A DNA stretch of 59,582 nucleotides, taken from JACXTP01 sp963827905 (GTDB lineage Archaea; Thermoplasmatota; Thermoplasmata; Methanomassiliicoccales; UBA472). The stretch covers positions 1-59,582 of the forward strand of contig CAWHCB010000014.1 of NCBI GenBank assembly GCA_963827905.1, given 5' to 3'. This document shows positions 18,555 to 27,853 of the stretch, piece by piece. The stretch's first letter is position 1. Each line of letters starts with the position of its first letter. The translations under genes and the position numbers were made by a program. The notes beneath the pieces were generated by a model. It was not told where the DNA came from and did not search any database. It worked only from the letters and a program-made list of their open reading frames with translations.

Positions 18555-19495
18555 GCGCATCATTGAAAGAGCTGTCCAAGCAGGAGACCAAGTTCACCGA
18601 AGGCCACCGCCTCTGTGCAGGTTGCACGGAGCCGATCATCGCCAGGCAGATATTGATGGCCACCCAGAAGCCCATTGTGGTTTCGAACGCCACTGGCTGC
18701 TTCGAGGTTTCTACCTCCATCTACCCATACACCTCCTGGAACGTGCCATGGATACACAGCGCCTTCGAGAACGCCGCACCCACCATCACAGGTGTGGAGT
18801 CTGCCTACGTGGCGTTGAAGCGCCAGGGCAAGATCACCGAGGACATCCGCTTCATCTCCTTTGGAGGAGATGGCGCGACCTACGATATCGGGTTCCAAGC
18901 GTTGTCGGGAGCGATTGAGCGGGGTCACCGCTTTATGTACGTATGTCTCAACAACGAGGCCTACATGAACACTGGGATCCAGCGCTCCGGGGCTACCGGA
19001 AGGGGCGCCCAGACCACCACCTGCCCGGCGGGCACGTGCATCCCGGGCAAGAGGGAGTTCCCCAAGGACATGACCAAGATCATCATCGCCCATGACCTGC
19101 CATACGCGGCGCAGTGCTCCCCCCACAATTGGAAGGACCTGATCGAGAAGGCGAGCAAGGGTTTCGAGGCGAACGGCCCGGCCTTCCTTAACGTCATCGC
19201 TCCCTGCCCACGCGGCTGGCGCTACGACCCGTCCTTAGGTGTGGAGATGGCCAAGCTGGCGGTCGAGACCTGCGTCTGGCCCCTGTACGAGTACGAGAAC
19301 GGCAAGTACGCCTTGACCGGTGACAGCAAGCGCATCGCCGATGGTAGCAAGCCCAAAAAGCCCATCAGCGACTGGTTGAAGTCCCAAGGGCGTTTCAGCC
19401 ACCTGCTGAAGCCCCAATGGGCATCGGTGGCCGAGGAGATCCAGCAGAACGTCGACAAGAAATGGGGCGAGCTGTTGAAACTCAGCCAGATATAA
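18551..19495 (+). CDS. porB: Pyruvate:ferredoxin oxidoreductase, beta subunit
   Basis: A 314-residue TPP- and [4Fe-4S]-binding subunit. Motifs: HRLCAGCTEPII (cluster ligands), SNATGCFEVST, the TPP-Mg motif FGGDGATYDIGFQAL followed by LNNEAYMNTGIQRSGAT, and CPRGWRYD carrying a later Cys. It starts at TTG 18551, overlapping porA by four bases; no nearer ATG or GTG fits the family N-terminus. The A/T-rich stretch after the stop, with a T run near 19513, separates it from the convergent radical SAM gene. Confidence 0.95.
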   Translation: MSASLKELSKQETKFTEGHRLCAGCTEPIIARQILMATQKPIVVSNATGCFEVSTSIYPYTSWNVPWIHSAFENAAPTITGVESAYVALKRQGKITEDIRFISFGGDGATYDIGFQALSGAIERGHRFMYVCLNNEAYMNTGIQRSGATGRGAQTTTCPAGTCIPGKREFPKDMTKIIIAHDLPYAAQCSPHNWKDLIEKASKGFEANGPAFLNVIAPCPRGWRYDPSLGVEMAKLAVETCVWPLYEYENGKYALTGDSKRIADGSKPKKPISDWLKSQGRFSHLLKPQWASVAEEIQQNVDKKWGELLKLSQI

Positions 19496-19516
19496 ACACT
19501 TTCAAATTTCCATTTT

Positions 19517-20224
19517 TTATGATTCACCGTCAAAGACAGTGCGCACCTTGAAGGCGCTGAAAAGTTTAGCCACCTCAGCTAGGTCCTTTCGGTTAAGTTC
19601 CGAGGAGGCGCTTCGCAAGGGCGTGTTCAGATAAACAAGGTCGGGACGGAACGCCTCGCAAATGTTTACGATTTTCTCCATCTCCCCCAGGTTCTTGCGC
19701 ACCGCGGTGACTTGAACCCTGAAGCTCCCCTTGTGCGATCGCCTGGCCCTAAGCATGAAATCCATCATCCTATCGTAATTGATGGAGGCATGTGGACGAT
19801 TGATGGCCAAGAATGACTGTTGATCGGAGCAATCCAGCTTGACCACCACAATATCGAATGAGCCCAGCTCGGACTGAACGTCCGGTCGATTGAACATAGA
19901 ACCGTTGGTGACCACACATATCGGGGCGTCGGTCAGCTCCCGCAGGCCCTTGATGATCTCAGCCAGGTTCTTGGCCAGGAATGGCTCTCCGGTCCCCCGG
20001 ATCTCCACGGCATCGACACTATTTTGCTTCAGCAGGTCCCGGGCCTCCTCCAGGACCGCCCCTTCGTCCACGAACCTGCAACGCTCGGTCACCATTATGC
20101 CGCCATGTCCCAGCCTGCAGTATACGCATTTGTAATTGCAGACCTTGGGCTGCCTACATATGGGGTCTACCCCCATGACGACGCCCAAGCGCCAAGACCG
20201 TAAGGGTCCGTAGACAGATTTCAT
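19517..20224 (-). CDS. Radical SAM protein of the COG0731 type
   Basis: About 235 residues. The N-terminus MKSVYGPLRSWRLGVVMGVD precedes the cluster motif CNYKCVYC (CX3CX2C) that binds the SAM-cleaving [4Fe-4S]; GTGEPFLAKNLAEII and VTNGSMF follow. The family includes TYW1-like wyosine enzymes, but this shorter stand-alone form lacks the flavodoxin domain and is of unknown substrate. ATG 20224 has GGTGG upstream and matches the family start; the extra 46 codons upstream have no resemblance and are left out. It is convergent with porB; upstream is a 210-base gap before hypC. Confidence 0.82.
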   Translation of the reverse strand: MKSVYGPLRSWRLGVVMGVDPICRQPKVCNYKCVYCRLGHGGIMVTERCRFVDEGAVLEEARDLLKQNSVDAVEIRGTGEPFLAKNLAEIIKGLRELTDAPICVVTNGSMFNRPDVQSELGSFDIVVVKLDCSDQQSFLAINRPHASINYDRMMDFMLRARRSHKGSFRVQVTAVRKNLGEMEKIVNICEAFRPDLVYLNTPLRSASSELNRKDLAEVAKLFSAFKVRTVFDGES

Positions 20225-20437
20225 CCTTCCACCATTGACTGCACAGCTCCATCTCTCATGGGTCAGTTGCACGCCTTTTCTGCCCCGGCAGCGAAGGTAC
20301 TCCCATGCGTCGACGGCATCGTTTATCGAAGCTTGTAGTGCATAGCCGTGCCTGTCGACCATAAAGATTTGCTTCAGCGCCGCGTAAAATGGGCGGGGGA
20401 ATCCGATAAAATAGCGGTATTGGACTTGGTCTCGTTC

Positions 20438-20665
20438 TTAATCGGCCTGGGAGGTATGGGCGAGCATCTCCTCCCAAAGTTGGATGGTCTCCTTGGCCTC
20501 ATCCTCATCGATTACCTGGATGGCGAAGCCCGCATGGACGATCACATAATCGCCCACACCCACTTGGACCATGGATATGTTGGCCTCTCGCATGACGCCT
20601 CCGAAATCGATCTGGGCGTCCTTGCCCTCGATGGACACTATCTTACCTGGGACCGCTAGACACAT
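20438..20665 (-). CDS. hypC: Hydrogenase maturation chaperone HypC/HupF
   Basis: A 75-residue chaperone that carries the Fe(CN)2CO unit with HypD to NiFe-hydrogenase large subunits. It begins MCLAVPGKIVSIEGKDAQID with the essential Cys2, followed by GVMREANISMVQVGVGDYVI and HAGFAIQVIDEDEA, all family-typical. ATG 20665 is preceded by GAGGT at seven bases. It follows NAC by ten bases on the same strand, an unusual pairing, and no other hyp or hydrogenase gene is in the window. Its presence implies a NiFe hydrogenase elsewhere in the genome. Confidence 0.93.
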   Translation of the reverse strand: MCLAVPGKIVSIEGKDAQIDFGGVMREANISMVQVGVGDYVIVHAGFAIQVIDEDEAKETIQLWEEMLAHTSQAD

Positions 20666-20675
20666 GGATATGACC

Positions 20676-21062
20676 TCATGATGAAATGACCTTGATAATG
20701 GCCTCGGCCGGCTGGCCATCGGTGTCCTTTAATGCCTGCAGGGCCTTCTCGCGGGAACAACCGGTCTGATCCATGACCAATTGCACATCCTCCTCCGGCA
20801 CTGAGGGGGCGGAGATGGCAGCCTTATCCTGCCTGGTAGAAGGACCGGTTATGGCCCTCACTTCCGGCTCTCCGACGATCTGGAAGGTCTTCTGCCCTTG
20901 CACGTTCATAATGGATACGGAGGCTTCCTTGAAGACGTATTCCTTGTCCTTGGTGCGTATGACTATCTCCTCCACCCCATCGAGGTCCTCGGTGGAGATG
21001 CCCATGCGCTTCATGGCCTGCTTCATCTGCCGGGGGTTCACTCCCCGCATACCTGGCATCAT
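20676..21062 (-). CDS. nac: Nascent polypeptide-associated complex protein
   Basis: An archaeal NAC homodimer subunit that binds emerging chains at the ribosome exit. About 128 residues: an N-terminal ribosome-binding basic stretch MMPGMRGVNPRQMKQAMKRM, the NAC beta-barrel (EEIVIRTKDKEYVF, VQGQKTFQIVGE), and a C-terminal UBA domain (EEDVQLVMDQTGCSREKAL). The ATATATA box at 21090-21097 lies about 30 bases before ATG 21062, so the transcript is nearly leaderless. It is upstream of hypC. Confidence 0.94.
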   Translation of the reverse strand: MMPGMRGVNPRQMKQAMKRMGISTEDLDGVEEIVIRTKDKEYVFKEASVSIMNVQGQKTFQIVGEPEVRAITGPSTRQDKAAISAPSVPEEDVQLVMDQTGCSREKALQALKDTDGQPAEAIIKVISS

Positions 21063-21104
21063 GACGGTCCTTGGAGTGATTACTCCACCTATATATAGCA
21101 TTTT

Positions 21105-21137
21105 CAAAAAAGGGACGGAGGTCCGGGCGGACCTCCG
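21105..21137 (-). terminator. Strong intrinsic-type terminator of glnA
   Basis: A perfect nine-base stem CGGAGGTCC / GGACCTCCG with a GGGC loop (21116-21137). On the minus strand it is followed by TCCCTTTTTTG (T6 at 21105-21110). It sits about 30 bases after the glnA stop and just before the NAC promoter, so it insulates the two. Confidence 0.75.
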
Positions 21138-21167
21138 GAAAGAGGCGGGAAAATGTTTATCTCTGGC

Positions 21168-22511
21168 TCAGAGCACGGGAAGGTAGCGGTTCACTTCCCA
21201 GTCCGTCACATATTTCCTGTAATCGTCCCACTCCTTGCCTTTGATGTACAGGTAGTTGTTGAAGATGTGGTCGCCCAGGCATTCCTTCATCAGCTTGCTC
21301 TTCGCCATGCAATCCAGGGCCTCTCCCAGGTTCATCGGTAGGGAGTCTATGCCTTGTCTCGCCCTCTCCTCCTTGCTCATGTGGTAGATGTCCTTCTCCA
21401 CTGGCTCCGGAGGTTTGATATTGGACCTAATTCCATCCAGGCCCGCTGCGAGCATGACGGCGAACTGCAGGTAGGGATTTCCTGCTGGATCCGGGTTCCG
21501 CAGCTCGACCCTCGTCCTGCCGCCTCTACCGGCTGGGACGCGGATGAGCGCGCTCCTATTCATATTCGCCCAGGATAGGTAGCAGGGAGCTTCATATCCC
21601 GGTACTAGGCGCTTGTACGAGTTGACATAGGAGGCCAAGATCGCACAGTTGTCCCTTGCGTGCGCCAGCAGTCCGCCGATGTATTTCATCGCCATATCTG
21701 ATAGGCCGAATGCCCCGTTCGGGTCATCGAAGGCGTTCTTGTCCTTGCTCGCCATCGATTGGTGCACGTGCATGCCAGACCCAGCCAGTCCGAAGATGGG
21801 CTTGGGCATGAACGTGGCATAGAACCCGTACTGCATGGCCATTGTCTTTATGCCGTACTTGAGGGTGAGGACACGGTCGGCCATGGTCAGGGCATCCTGG
21901 TAGCGCATGTCCACCTCGACCTGACCGGGAGCCACCTCATGGTGCGAGGCCTCCATGTCGTAGTGGAGCTCATCGAACATGAGCATGATGTGCTTCCTGG
22001 CCATCTCTCCTGCGTCCATAGGCATCAGGTCGAAGTAACCGCCAGAGTCGGCGGGCTTCCTGACCGGCTTGCCCTCATCATCCATGGGGAAGAGGAAGAA
22101 CTCGAACTCCGGGCCGACGTTGAAGCTGTAGCCCATGTCCTTGACCTTGGCCACCATCTTCTCCAGGACCCACCGGGGGTCTCCCTTGAAGCGGTTGCCG
22201 CTGTGGTCGGAGATGGTGCACATGAACCTCGCGGTCTGCATGTTCGCCTCCTCGATCCAGGGGTATATCTGGAACGAATCGAGGATGGGGTTCGCGCGCA
22301 TGTCGCTCTCTTCGATGGTGGCATAACCGAGGATAGAGGACCCGTCGATGTAGACACCATCATCGATGACATGCTCGATCCTGGTCACGGGGATAGACAC
22401 GCTCTTCACCATGCCCAGAATGTCCGAGAACTGCATCTCGATGAACTTCACGTTCTCCTTTTTGACCCTAGATAGGATCTGCTCTTTCAACTCGTATTCC
22501 GATAGCGCCAT
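21168..22511 (-). CDS. glnA: Glutamine synthetase type I
   Basis: ATP-dependent amidation of glutamate, the main ammonia-assimilation step and source of amide nitrogen for GlmS. Intact, 447 residues. Motifs: the N-terminal beta-grasp with IDGSSILGYATIEESDM; GPEFEFFLFP; the ATP loop GYFDLMP and EVAPGQVEVDMRY; FMPKPIFGLAGSGMHVHQS; RVPAGRGGRTRVELRNPDPAGNPY (in parts). Near the C-terminus the loop reads IDSLPMNLGEAL and lacks the Tyr that is adenylylated in GSI-beta enzymes, so control is probably feedback or GlnR/NrpR-like rather than covalent. ATG 22511. The AT-rich 22512-22633 gap should hold the promoter. Confidence 0.96.
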   Translation of the reverse strand: MALSEYELKEQILSRVKKENVKFIEMQFSDILGMVKSVSIPVTRIEHVIDDGVYIDGSSILGYATIEESDMRANPILDSFQIYPWIEEANMQTARFMCTISDHSGNRFKGDPRWVLEKMVAKVKDMGYSFNVGPEFEFFLFPMDDEGKPVRKPADSGGYFDLMPMDAGEMARKHIMLMFDELHYDMEASHHEVAPGQVEVDMRYQDALTMADRVLTLKYGIKTMAMQYGFYATFMPKPIFGLAGSGMHVHQSMASKDKNAFDDPNGAFGLSDMAMKYIGGLLAHARDNCAILASYVNSYKRLVPGYEAPCYLSWANMNRSALIRVPAGRGGRTRVELRNPDPAGNPYLQFAVMLAAGLDGIRSNIKPPEPVEKDIYHMSKEERARQGIDSLPMNLGEALDCMAKSKLMKECLGDHIFNNYLYIKGKEWDDYRKYVTDWEVNRYLPVL

Positions 22512-22633
22512 GGACTGATGTAAAATAAAATTACTAGAAGAACCTTTGCTTTGGCTACAAATATCTACTAATTTAGAAATAGAATAGATGAATGTATAGT
22601 TATTATTAAAAATATTTATACAATTAATGCTGG

Positions 22634-23847
22634 CTAAACTGGCAAATCCTTCACGGCGTCTTTGATGAGGAGGGCGCGTCCTTCCTCCAAAATCGACCCT
22701 GCCGATCCGGTGCCACCAAGGCCTCCGCTGGCGAAGGTCTTGTTGCCTCCACCTTTGCCACCATGCTCATGGATCACCGCTTGAAGGATGGAGTTGGCAT
22801 CGATGCTGACCAGGTCCTTGGAGACCGCCACCACCACCAAGGTCCGCTCCGCTTCGTCCACGAACAAACAGGCGGTCTTGGGCGACAGGGCCTTTTTGGT
22901 CGCCTCTTCCGACAACGTCTTTCGGTCCAATCCATGGGTCACTGCGGTGTAAAGCGAGGCCTCCCCGATCCTTCTCGGCAGTCAGATTGCCCAGCCAAGC
23001 CCTGGCATAACGCCTGAGCGCATCCTTCGTCCTTTCAAGTTCCTCTACCTGGTTGCGCAACGCCTTGAGCAGGTCCTCCGGGTGGGCGCCATAGAGTTCG
23101 GACGACTTGCTGGGAAATGGTCGCCAGTTGCAGGCTTCGTCGCATCGCCTCCTCCCCCACCTTGAACTCCACCTCGTGATCCCCAACGGGTTTGGCCGAG
23201 GATACCTTCTCCACCAACAGCATGCCGATCTCGCCGGTCCTGCTCACATGCACACCAGCGCACGCGGCCAGGTCAAAATCGCCGATGCGCACCAATCTGA
23301 TGCGGTCGCCAGGGATGCGTTCCAGCTTGACCCTGGATTCCGCCACCAGTGGGTCCTCGCGGGCGACATGCATCTCCTCCGTCCCGGCGTCCGCCGCAAT
23401 CACCAGGTTGACCATGGTCTCTGCTTGCAGCACTATGTCCCAGTCTAGCTTGCCTTTGACGATGAAGCTTTTCTTGGTCGGGGTGATGGCTATCTTGACC
23501 AGTTCCAAATCCGCGACCAACCTGTTCAGAGAAGAGAAGAGCAGGTGCTCGCCGGTATGGGCCCTCATAAGGTCCAACCGCCTCGGCCAGTCTATTGTCC
23601 CCTCCACCTCTTGACCCACCTGTAGGTTGTGCCCCTTGACCCTGTGCATAATCGCACCGTTCTTGTTCTGCACCTCAGAGACGACGAGTCCAGCGAGGGT
23701 ACCCACATCAGGTTCCTGACCTCCGCCCCCAGGATAGAAGGCAGTCCTGTCCAGTTCCACCATGTCGCCTGAGATCCCGACCACCTTGGCGACGAAGTGC
23801 GTCAGATAAGGTTCCCCCTCATAGAGTTTCACGGTGGCGGATTTCAT
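22634..23847 (-). CDS. alaX: Alanyl-tRNA editing protein AlaX (long form, with DHHA1), frame-broken
   Basis: A free-standing trans-editing hydrolase that clears Ser- or Gly-tRNA-Ala. The start MKSATVKLYEGEPYLTHF leads into RTAFYPGGGGQEPDVGTL; the zinc ligands appear as MRAHTGEHLLF (HxxxH, about residues 94-98) and the Cys/His of CAGVHVSRTGEIG near residue 195. After breaks near 23105 and 22975 comes a C-terminal DHHA1-like domain: HGGKGGGNKTFASGGLGGTG, 20 residues carrying the family GGG motif. The combined length of about 400 residues fits the AlaX-L type. Its stop is about 120 bases upstream of glnA. The start is at 23847, divergent from the Lrp gene. Confidence 0.85.
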
Positions 23848-23997
23848 ATGCCATGCATCGTCGCGGGTCTTAAAATACCCGATGCTCGATCTCGAGGTCT
23901 TGGGAAGAGGCGGTTAGACGAATGGCTCATCATATTTATAATGAAAAGGACATATGTCCACGATTATCCCCCAGCATGCGAAAATGGAGCGTTCTAT

Positions 23998-24465
23998 ATG
24001 AAGATCGATGACCTTGACAAGAAGATCGTTAAGGAGATATGTCATTCCAGCCAGGGCTCCTACCGCCAAATAGCGAAAAGACTGGGCATCCACCCCACCA
24101 CCCTGATCCAGAGGGTCAAGCATCTGGAGGAGGAAGGGGTGATCAAGGGTTACCGCGCCCAGGTCGACTACATGAAATTAGGCTATGAGTTCATGGCCAT
24201 CGTCCACATCTATGTCGAGGGGGACCTCATGGACGTGCAGAAGAAGATCATGGACCTCACCAACGTGGTGGCCATATTCGATGTCACCGGTGAATGTGAC
24301 TCCATAGCCTGGGTGGCATGCCGTAGCCGGGAGGAGTTCAGCAGCGTGGTGAAGGGCATGCTCACCATACCTGGGGTGAAGAAGACCAATACCTATGTCA
24401 TCCTGAACATGATCAAGGACCCGTTCAACTTCATGCCCGATTTCGAAGAGCCCAAAGAGCGATGA
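23998..24465 (+). CDS. Lrp/AsnC family transcription regulator
   Basis: About 155 residues. An N-terminal helix-turn-helix (LDKKIVKEICHSSQGSYRQI, KRLGIHPTTLIQRVKHLEEE) is followed by the ligand-binding RAM domain (VHIYVEGDLMDVQKKIMDL, FDVTGECDSIAWVACRSREE). Members respond to amino acids and control nitrogen and amino-acid genes; glnA is close by on the other strand. A TATA box near 23931-23940 (TATTTATAA) would start the transcript around 23962, so ATG 23998 with an upstream GGAG is a better start than ATG 23941. Confidence 0.9.
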   Translation: MKIDDLDKKIVKEICHSSQGSYRQIAKRLGIHPTTLIQRVKHLEEEGVIKGYRAQVDYMKLGYEFMAIVHIYVEGDLMDVQKKIMDLTNVVAIFDVTGECDSIAWVACRSREEFSSVVKGMLTIPGVKKTNTYVILNMIKDPFNFMPDFEEPKER

Positions 24466-24666
24466 TCCTAAAGCCTGACCTCGCCATCCGTTAACAGTTG
24501 ACCGTTCAGATTATTACATATTTCATCGAAAAATCATCATTCTGTCAGGTATATTAGAAAAATGTAACAATATTGGAATCATATATGGCCCTTGGTTGGA
24601 AAAGGGTTTAATATCCCAGGACATTTAACCGCAATATCGAAGCTATCTTACCCAGAGGCAATGAGC

Positions 24667-26491
24667 ATGATGAAGACACAGGATTGTGGAAGCCTTCGCG
24701 CCAAGGACATAGGCAAGAGGGTCAAGCTCGCTGGCTGGGTGCGCTTCTATCGGGACCATGGTGGGGTCAGGTTCATCGACCTGGCCGATGCCATGGGTTC
24801 GACCCAGACCGTATTTGACCCGGAAGCGTACCAGTCGAACGTGGACATAGTCGGATTGGGCAAGAAGCTGAATAATGTCGCAAGGGAGTACGTCATCTCC
24901 ATCTCTGGAGTGGTTAGGGACCGGGTGCCTGGTACCGAAGACGAGCGCAACCCCACCGGCAAGGTGGAGGTGCTCATCGAGGAGGCAGAGGTGCTCAACT
25001 CCTCCAAGCCCATACCGTTCGAGATCGCCGACCAGAAGAACTCCATGTTGCCAGGGGAGGACCTTCGCCTGAAATATCGCTACCTCGACCTGAGACGTTC
25101 GGACATGGTGGCCAACCTTCGGTTCAGGCATTCCCTCCTTGCCTCCATCAGGCGGCATCTCGACGCCATCGATTTCATCGAAGTGGAGACACCCACGCTG
25201 ACACGGAGCACACAGGAGGGGGCCAGGGATTTCCTGGTGCCCTCGAGGATCATGCCCGGGGCGTTCTACGCCCTGCCGCAGTCGCCCCAGCTCTACAAGC
25301 AGATGCTGATGGTGGGCAGCGTGGAACGATACTTCCAGGTCGCTCGTTGCTATCGCGACGAGGATGCCCGGGCGGACCGCCAACCAGAGTTCACCCAGTT
25401 GGACATGGAGATGGCATTCGTGGACCAGGAGGACATATTCCACATGGTGGAGAGGCTCTATTCTCAGGTTTGGAAGGACCTGTTCGGAAAGGAGCTGGTC
25501 ACGCCATTCCCCCGCATACGGCTGGAGGATGCCATGTCTCGTTACGGGACGGACGCTCCGGACATCCGTTTCGGATTGGAACTGACCGATGTCACCGACA
25601 TCGCCGCACAGGCCCAGTACGAGATATTCCAGAAGGTCCTTCAGAAGAAGGGCGTCATCATCGCCATCAATCTCAAGTCCTCCCTGGTTCAGGAGAAGTC
25701 TCTGGACGCCAATGTGGGCCGAAAGGAGGTGGACCGCCTCATCGATTGGGCCAAGCAACAGGGCATGGGCGGTCTGACCTGGATGCGCATGACCGAGGAG
25801 GGATTGAGCTCCAACATCGTGAAATATTTCGACAAGAAGGTCCTTGAGGACCTGGCCTCCCGCCTCAAGGCGGAGAGAGGGGACCTATGCCTCTTCCTGG
25901 CCGGTCCGAAGCACCAGACCCAGAAGGCGGGCGGGCTGCTCCGTCTGAAGCTGGCCCAGGACAACGGACTTCTTGGAGGGCAAAGGTCACCAGTTCGTTT
26001 GGGTGGTCGACTGCCCGCTGTTCCAGGCCGACCCGGTCACCGGCAAGCTGGCCTCGTTCCACCATCCGTTCGTGCGACCGGTCCAAGGGGACATCCTCGA
26101 GGGCTCTGACCTCATGGCCCTGAAGGGCTACTCCTACGACCTGGTCCTGAACGGGAGCGAGATCGGCTCGGGCTCGTTGCGTAACCACAACGTGGAGGTG
26201 CAGCGCAAGATGTTCAAGGCCCTGGGCATGAGCGAGGAGCGCATCGAGAGGGAGTTCGATTTCTTCTTGGAGGCGCTGTCGTTCGGAGCCCCGCCCCATG
26301 GCGGCATCGGCATGGGCATGGACCGGCTTTGCGCCATCCTGTTGGGTTGCGAGAGCATCCGTGACGTGATAGCGTTCCCCAAGAACAAGAAGTTCCAATC
26401 CTTGGTGGACGGATCGCCCAACCCAGTGGACCAGTCCAAGCTCGACGAGCTGCAGCTCATGTCATTGGCCGACGAGGATGAGGAGAGCTGA
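24667..26491 (+). CDS. aspS: Aspartyl-tRNA synthetase, bacterial type, frame-broken
   Basis: Joins aspartate to tRNA-Asp (and, if non-discriminating, tRNA-Asn, for GatCAB to amidate). N-terminal OB fold: CGSLRAKDIG, AGWVRFYRDHGGVRFIDL. Motif 1-2 region: ETPTLTRSTQEGARDF, CYRDEDARADRQPEFTQ. An insertion of about 110 residues before motif 3, beginning GTDAPDIRFGLELTDV, is the GAD domain found in bacterial AspRS and absent from the usual archaeal enzyme. Motif 3: PHGGIGMGMDRL. One frame break near 25970. The joined length is about 607 residues, against roughly 430 for archaeal AspRS. ATG 24667 or 24670 fits the start; the box TTTAATAT at 24607-24614 is a plausible TATA. Transfer from bacteria is likely. 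Confidence 0.92.
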
Positions 26492-26497
26492 AACCCC

Positions 26498-27853
26498 TCA
26501 ACCCAACCTTTTCTTGACCTCTGCCTCCACGCATGACACGATGTCCTTCGAGGAGTAGAGGCCCTTCGTCTCTTTCATCAGGTGGCCGATGACGCGGTTG
26601 GCCGCCTTAGGGTTCTTCTTGCAATCCTCAAGCACCTCGGGGTGGGCCTCGAGATATTCATCGACCAATGATTCCAGGTTCGATCCTGGCTCACAGGTCG
26701 GGCCGCTCTCCTGCTCGGCCTCCCCGATCAAACGGAGCAATCTCAAACGGGCCTCGTTGTCGGTGATCGTGCCATCGACGTCGGCCTTGATCACCGCGCC
26801 GATATCGTCGGTACGACCATCCTTTACCAAGACCTCGAACTTCGACCAGTATGCTGAGATCGGGCCTAGCAACCAGGTCAACGCCTTTTCCACCGGGACG
26901 GACGCGCACAAGGACTCGAAAAGGTCGGCCATGGACCAAGAGGTGCTCACCATCTGTCGTGCCGTCTGATGCTCGATGCCATATTGATGGGCGAGGCGCT
27001 CCGCTCTCCGGTATGGCGTCTCTGGGATCACCAGCTCGCGCGCCATCGGCCCGATGGTGAACTCACCCAGGTCCGGCTCGCCGATGTAGCCGTAATCCTC
27101 CTCGAACTCCTTCTCCCGCGCCGGCAGGGTCACCTTTCGCTCCTCATCGTAACGACGGGTCTCGCGCACTATCTTCTTGCCCGCCTCGAGAACCTTCGTC
27201 TGGCGGTTCGCCTCGTAGCGCAGCGCTCGCTCCAGGTTGCGCAGCCCTTGGACGTTCTTGACCTCCACGCGCTCCTCCCCCACCGAGATGTTGGCGTCCA
27301 CCCGCACGGTCTGCTCGTCCTGGACCGAAAGACCCACCAGATGCCTGAGCTCGGTGACGAGCATATCGATGTATTCCCTGGCCTCGTCCGGCGACCTTAG
27401 GTCCGGAGCGCTGACGATCTCCACGAGAGGGATGCCAGATCGGTTGTAGTCGATGAAGGAGACCTCCTCCCCGCTGCGCCCGACGCGCTTGATGCGACCA
27501 GGGTCCTCCTCCAGGTGCACTCGCCAGATGCCGATGCGATGGTCATTCAGTGTGAAGTGGCCGTCCGTGCCCAGGGGCGACTCGTACTGTGTGATCTGGA
27601 AGTCCTTGGGCAGGTCTGGATAGAAGTAGGTCTTGCGGGAGAACCACACCTTCTCGTTGACCTTGCAGTCGAGGAACTTGGTGATCATCAATCCTAATTG
27701 CAGCGCACGTCGGTTCATCACCGGCCTAGAGCCAGGGAAGCCCAGGCAAGTGGGGCAGACCGCGGTGTTCGGCTGCTCCGCCGTGGTGGGGCAGGAGCAG
27801 AACAGCTTGGACCTGGTAGGGAGCTGCAGGTGCACTTCCAGACCGATCTTCAT
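26498..27853 (-). CDS. gatB: Aspartyl/glutamyl-tRNA amidotransferase subunit B
   Basis: Activates the mischarged aminoacyl-tRNA with ATP and transfers ammonia channelled from GatA. Intact, 451 residues. The N-terminus MKIGLEVHLQLPTRSKLFCS begins the catalytic cradle; zinc-site Cys lie in CSCP and AVCPTCLGFPGS; then YFYPDLPKDFQITQYESP and DYNRSGIPLVEIVSAPDLRS. The helical and YqeY-like tail (EYLEAHPEVLEDCKKNPKA) binds the tRNA elbow. It starts at ATG 27853, overlapping the gatA stop by four bases. Last gene of gatC-gatA-gatB and convergent with aspS. Confidence 0.95.
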   Translation of the reverse strand: MKIGLEVHLQLPTRSKLFCSCPTTAEQPNTAVCPTCLGFPGSRPVMNRRALQLGLMITKFLDCKVNEKVWFSRKTYFYPDLPKDFQITQYESPLGTDGHFTLNDHRIGIWRVHLEEDPGRIKRVGRSGEEVSFIDYNRSGIPLVEIVSAPDLRSPDEAREYIDMLVTELRHLVGLSVQDEQTVRVDANISVGEERVEVKNVQGLRNLERALRYEANRQTKVLEAGKKIVRETRRYDEERKVTLPAREKEFEEDYGYIGEPDLGEFTIGPMARELVIPETPYRRAERLAHQYGIEHQTARQMVSTSWSMADLFESLCASVPVEKALTWLLGPISAYWSKFEVLVKDGRTDDIGAVIKADVDGTITDNEARLRLLRLIGEAEQESGPTCEPGSNLESLVDEYLEAHPEVLEDCKKNPKAANRVIGHLMKETKGLYSSKDIVSCVEAEVKKRLG

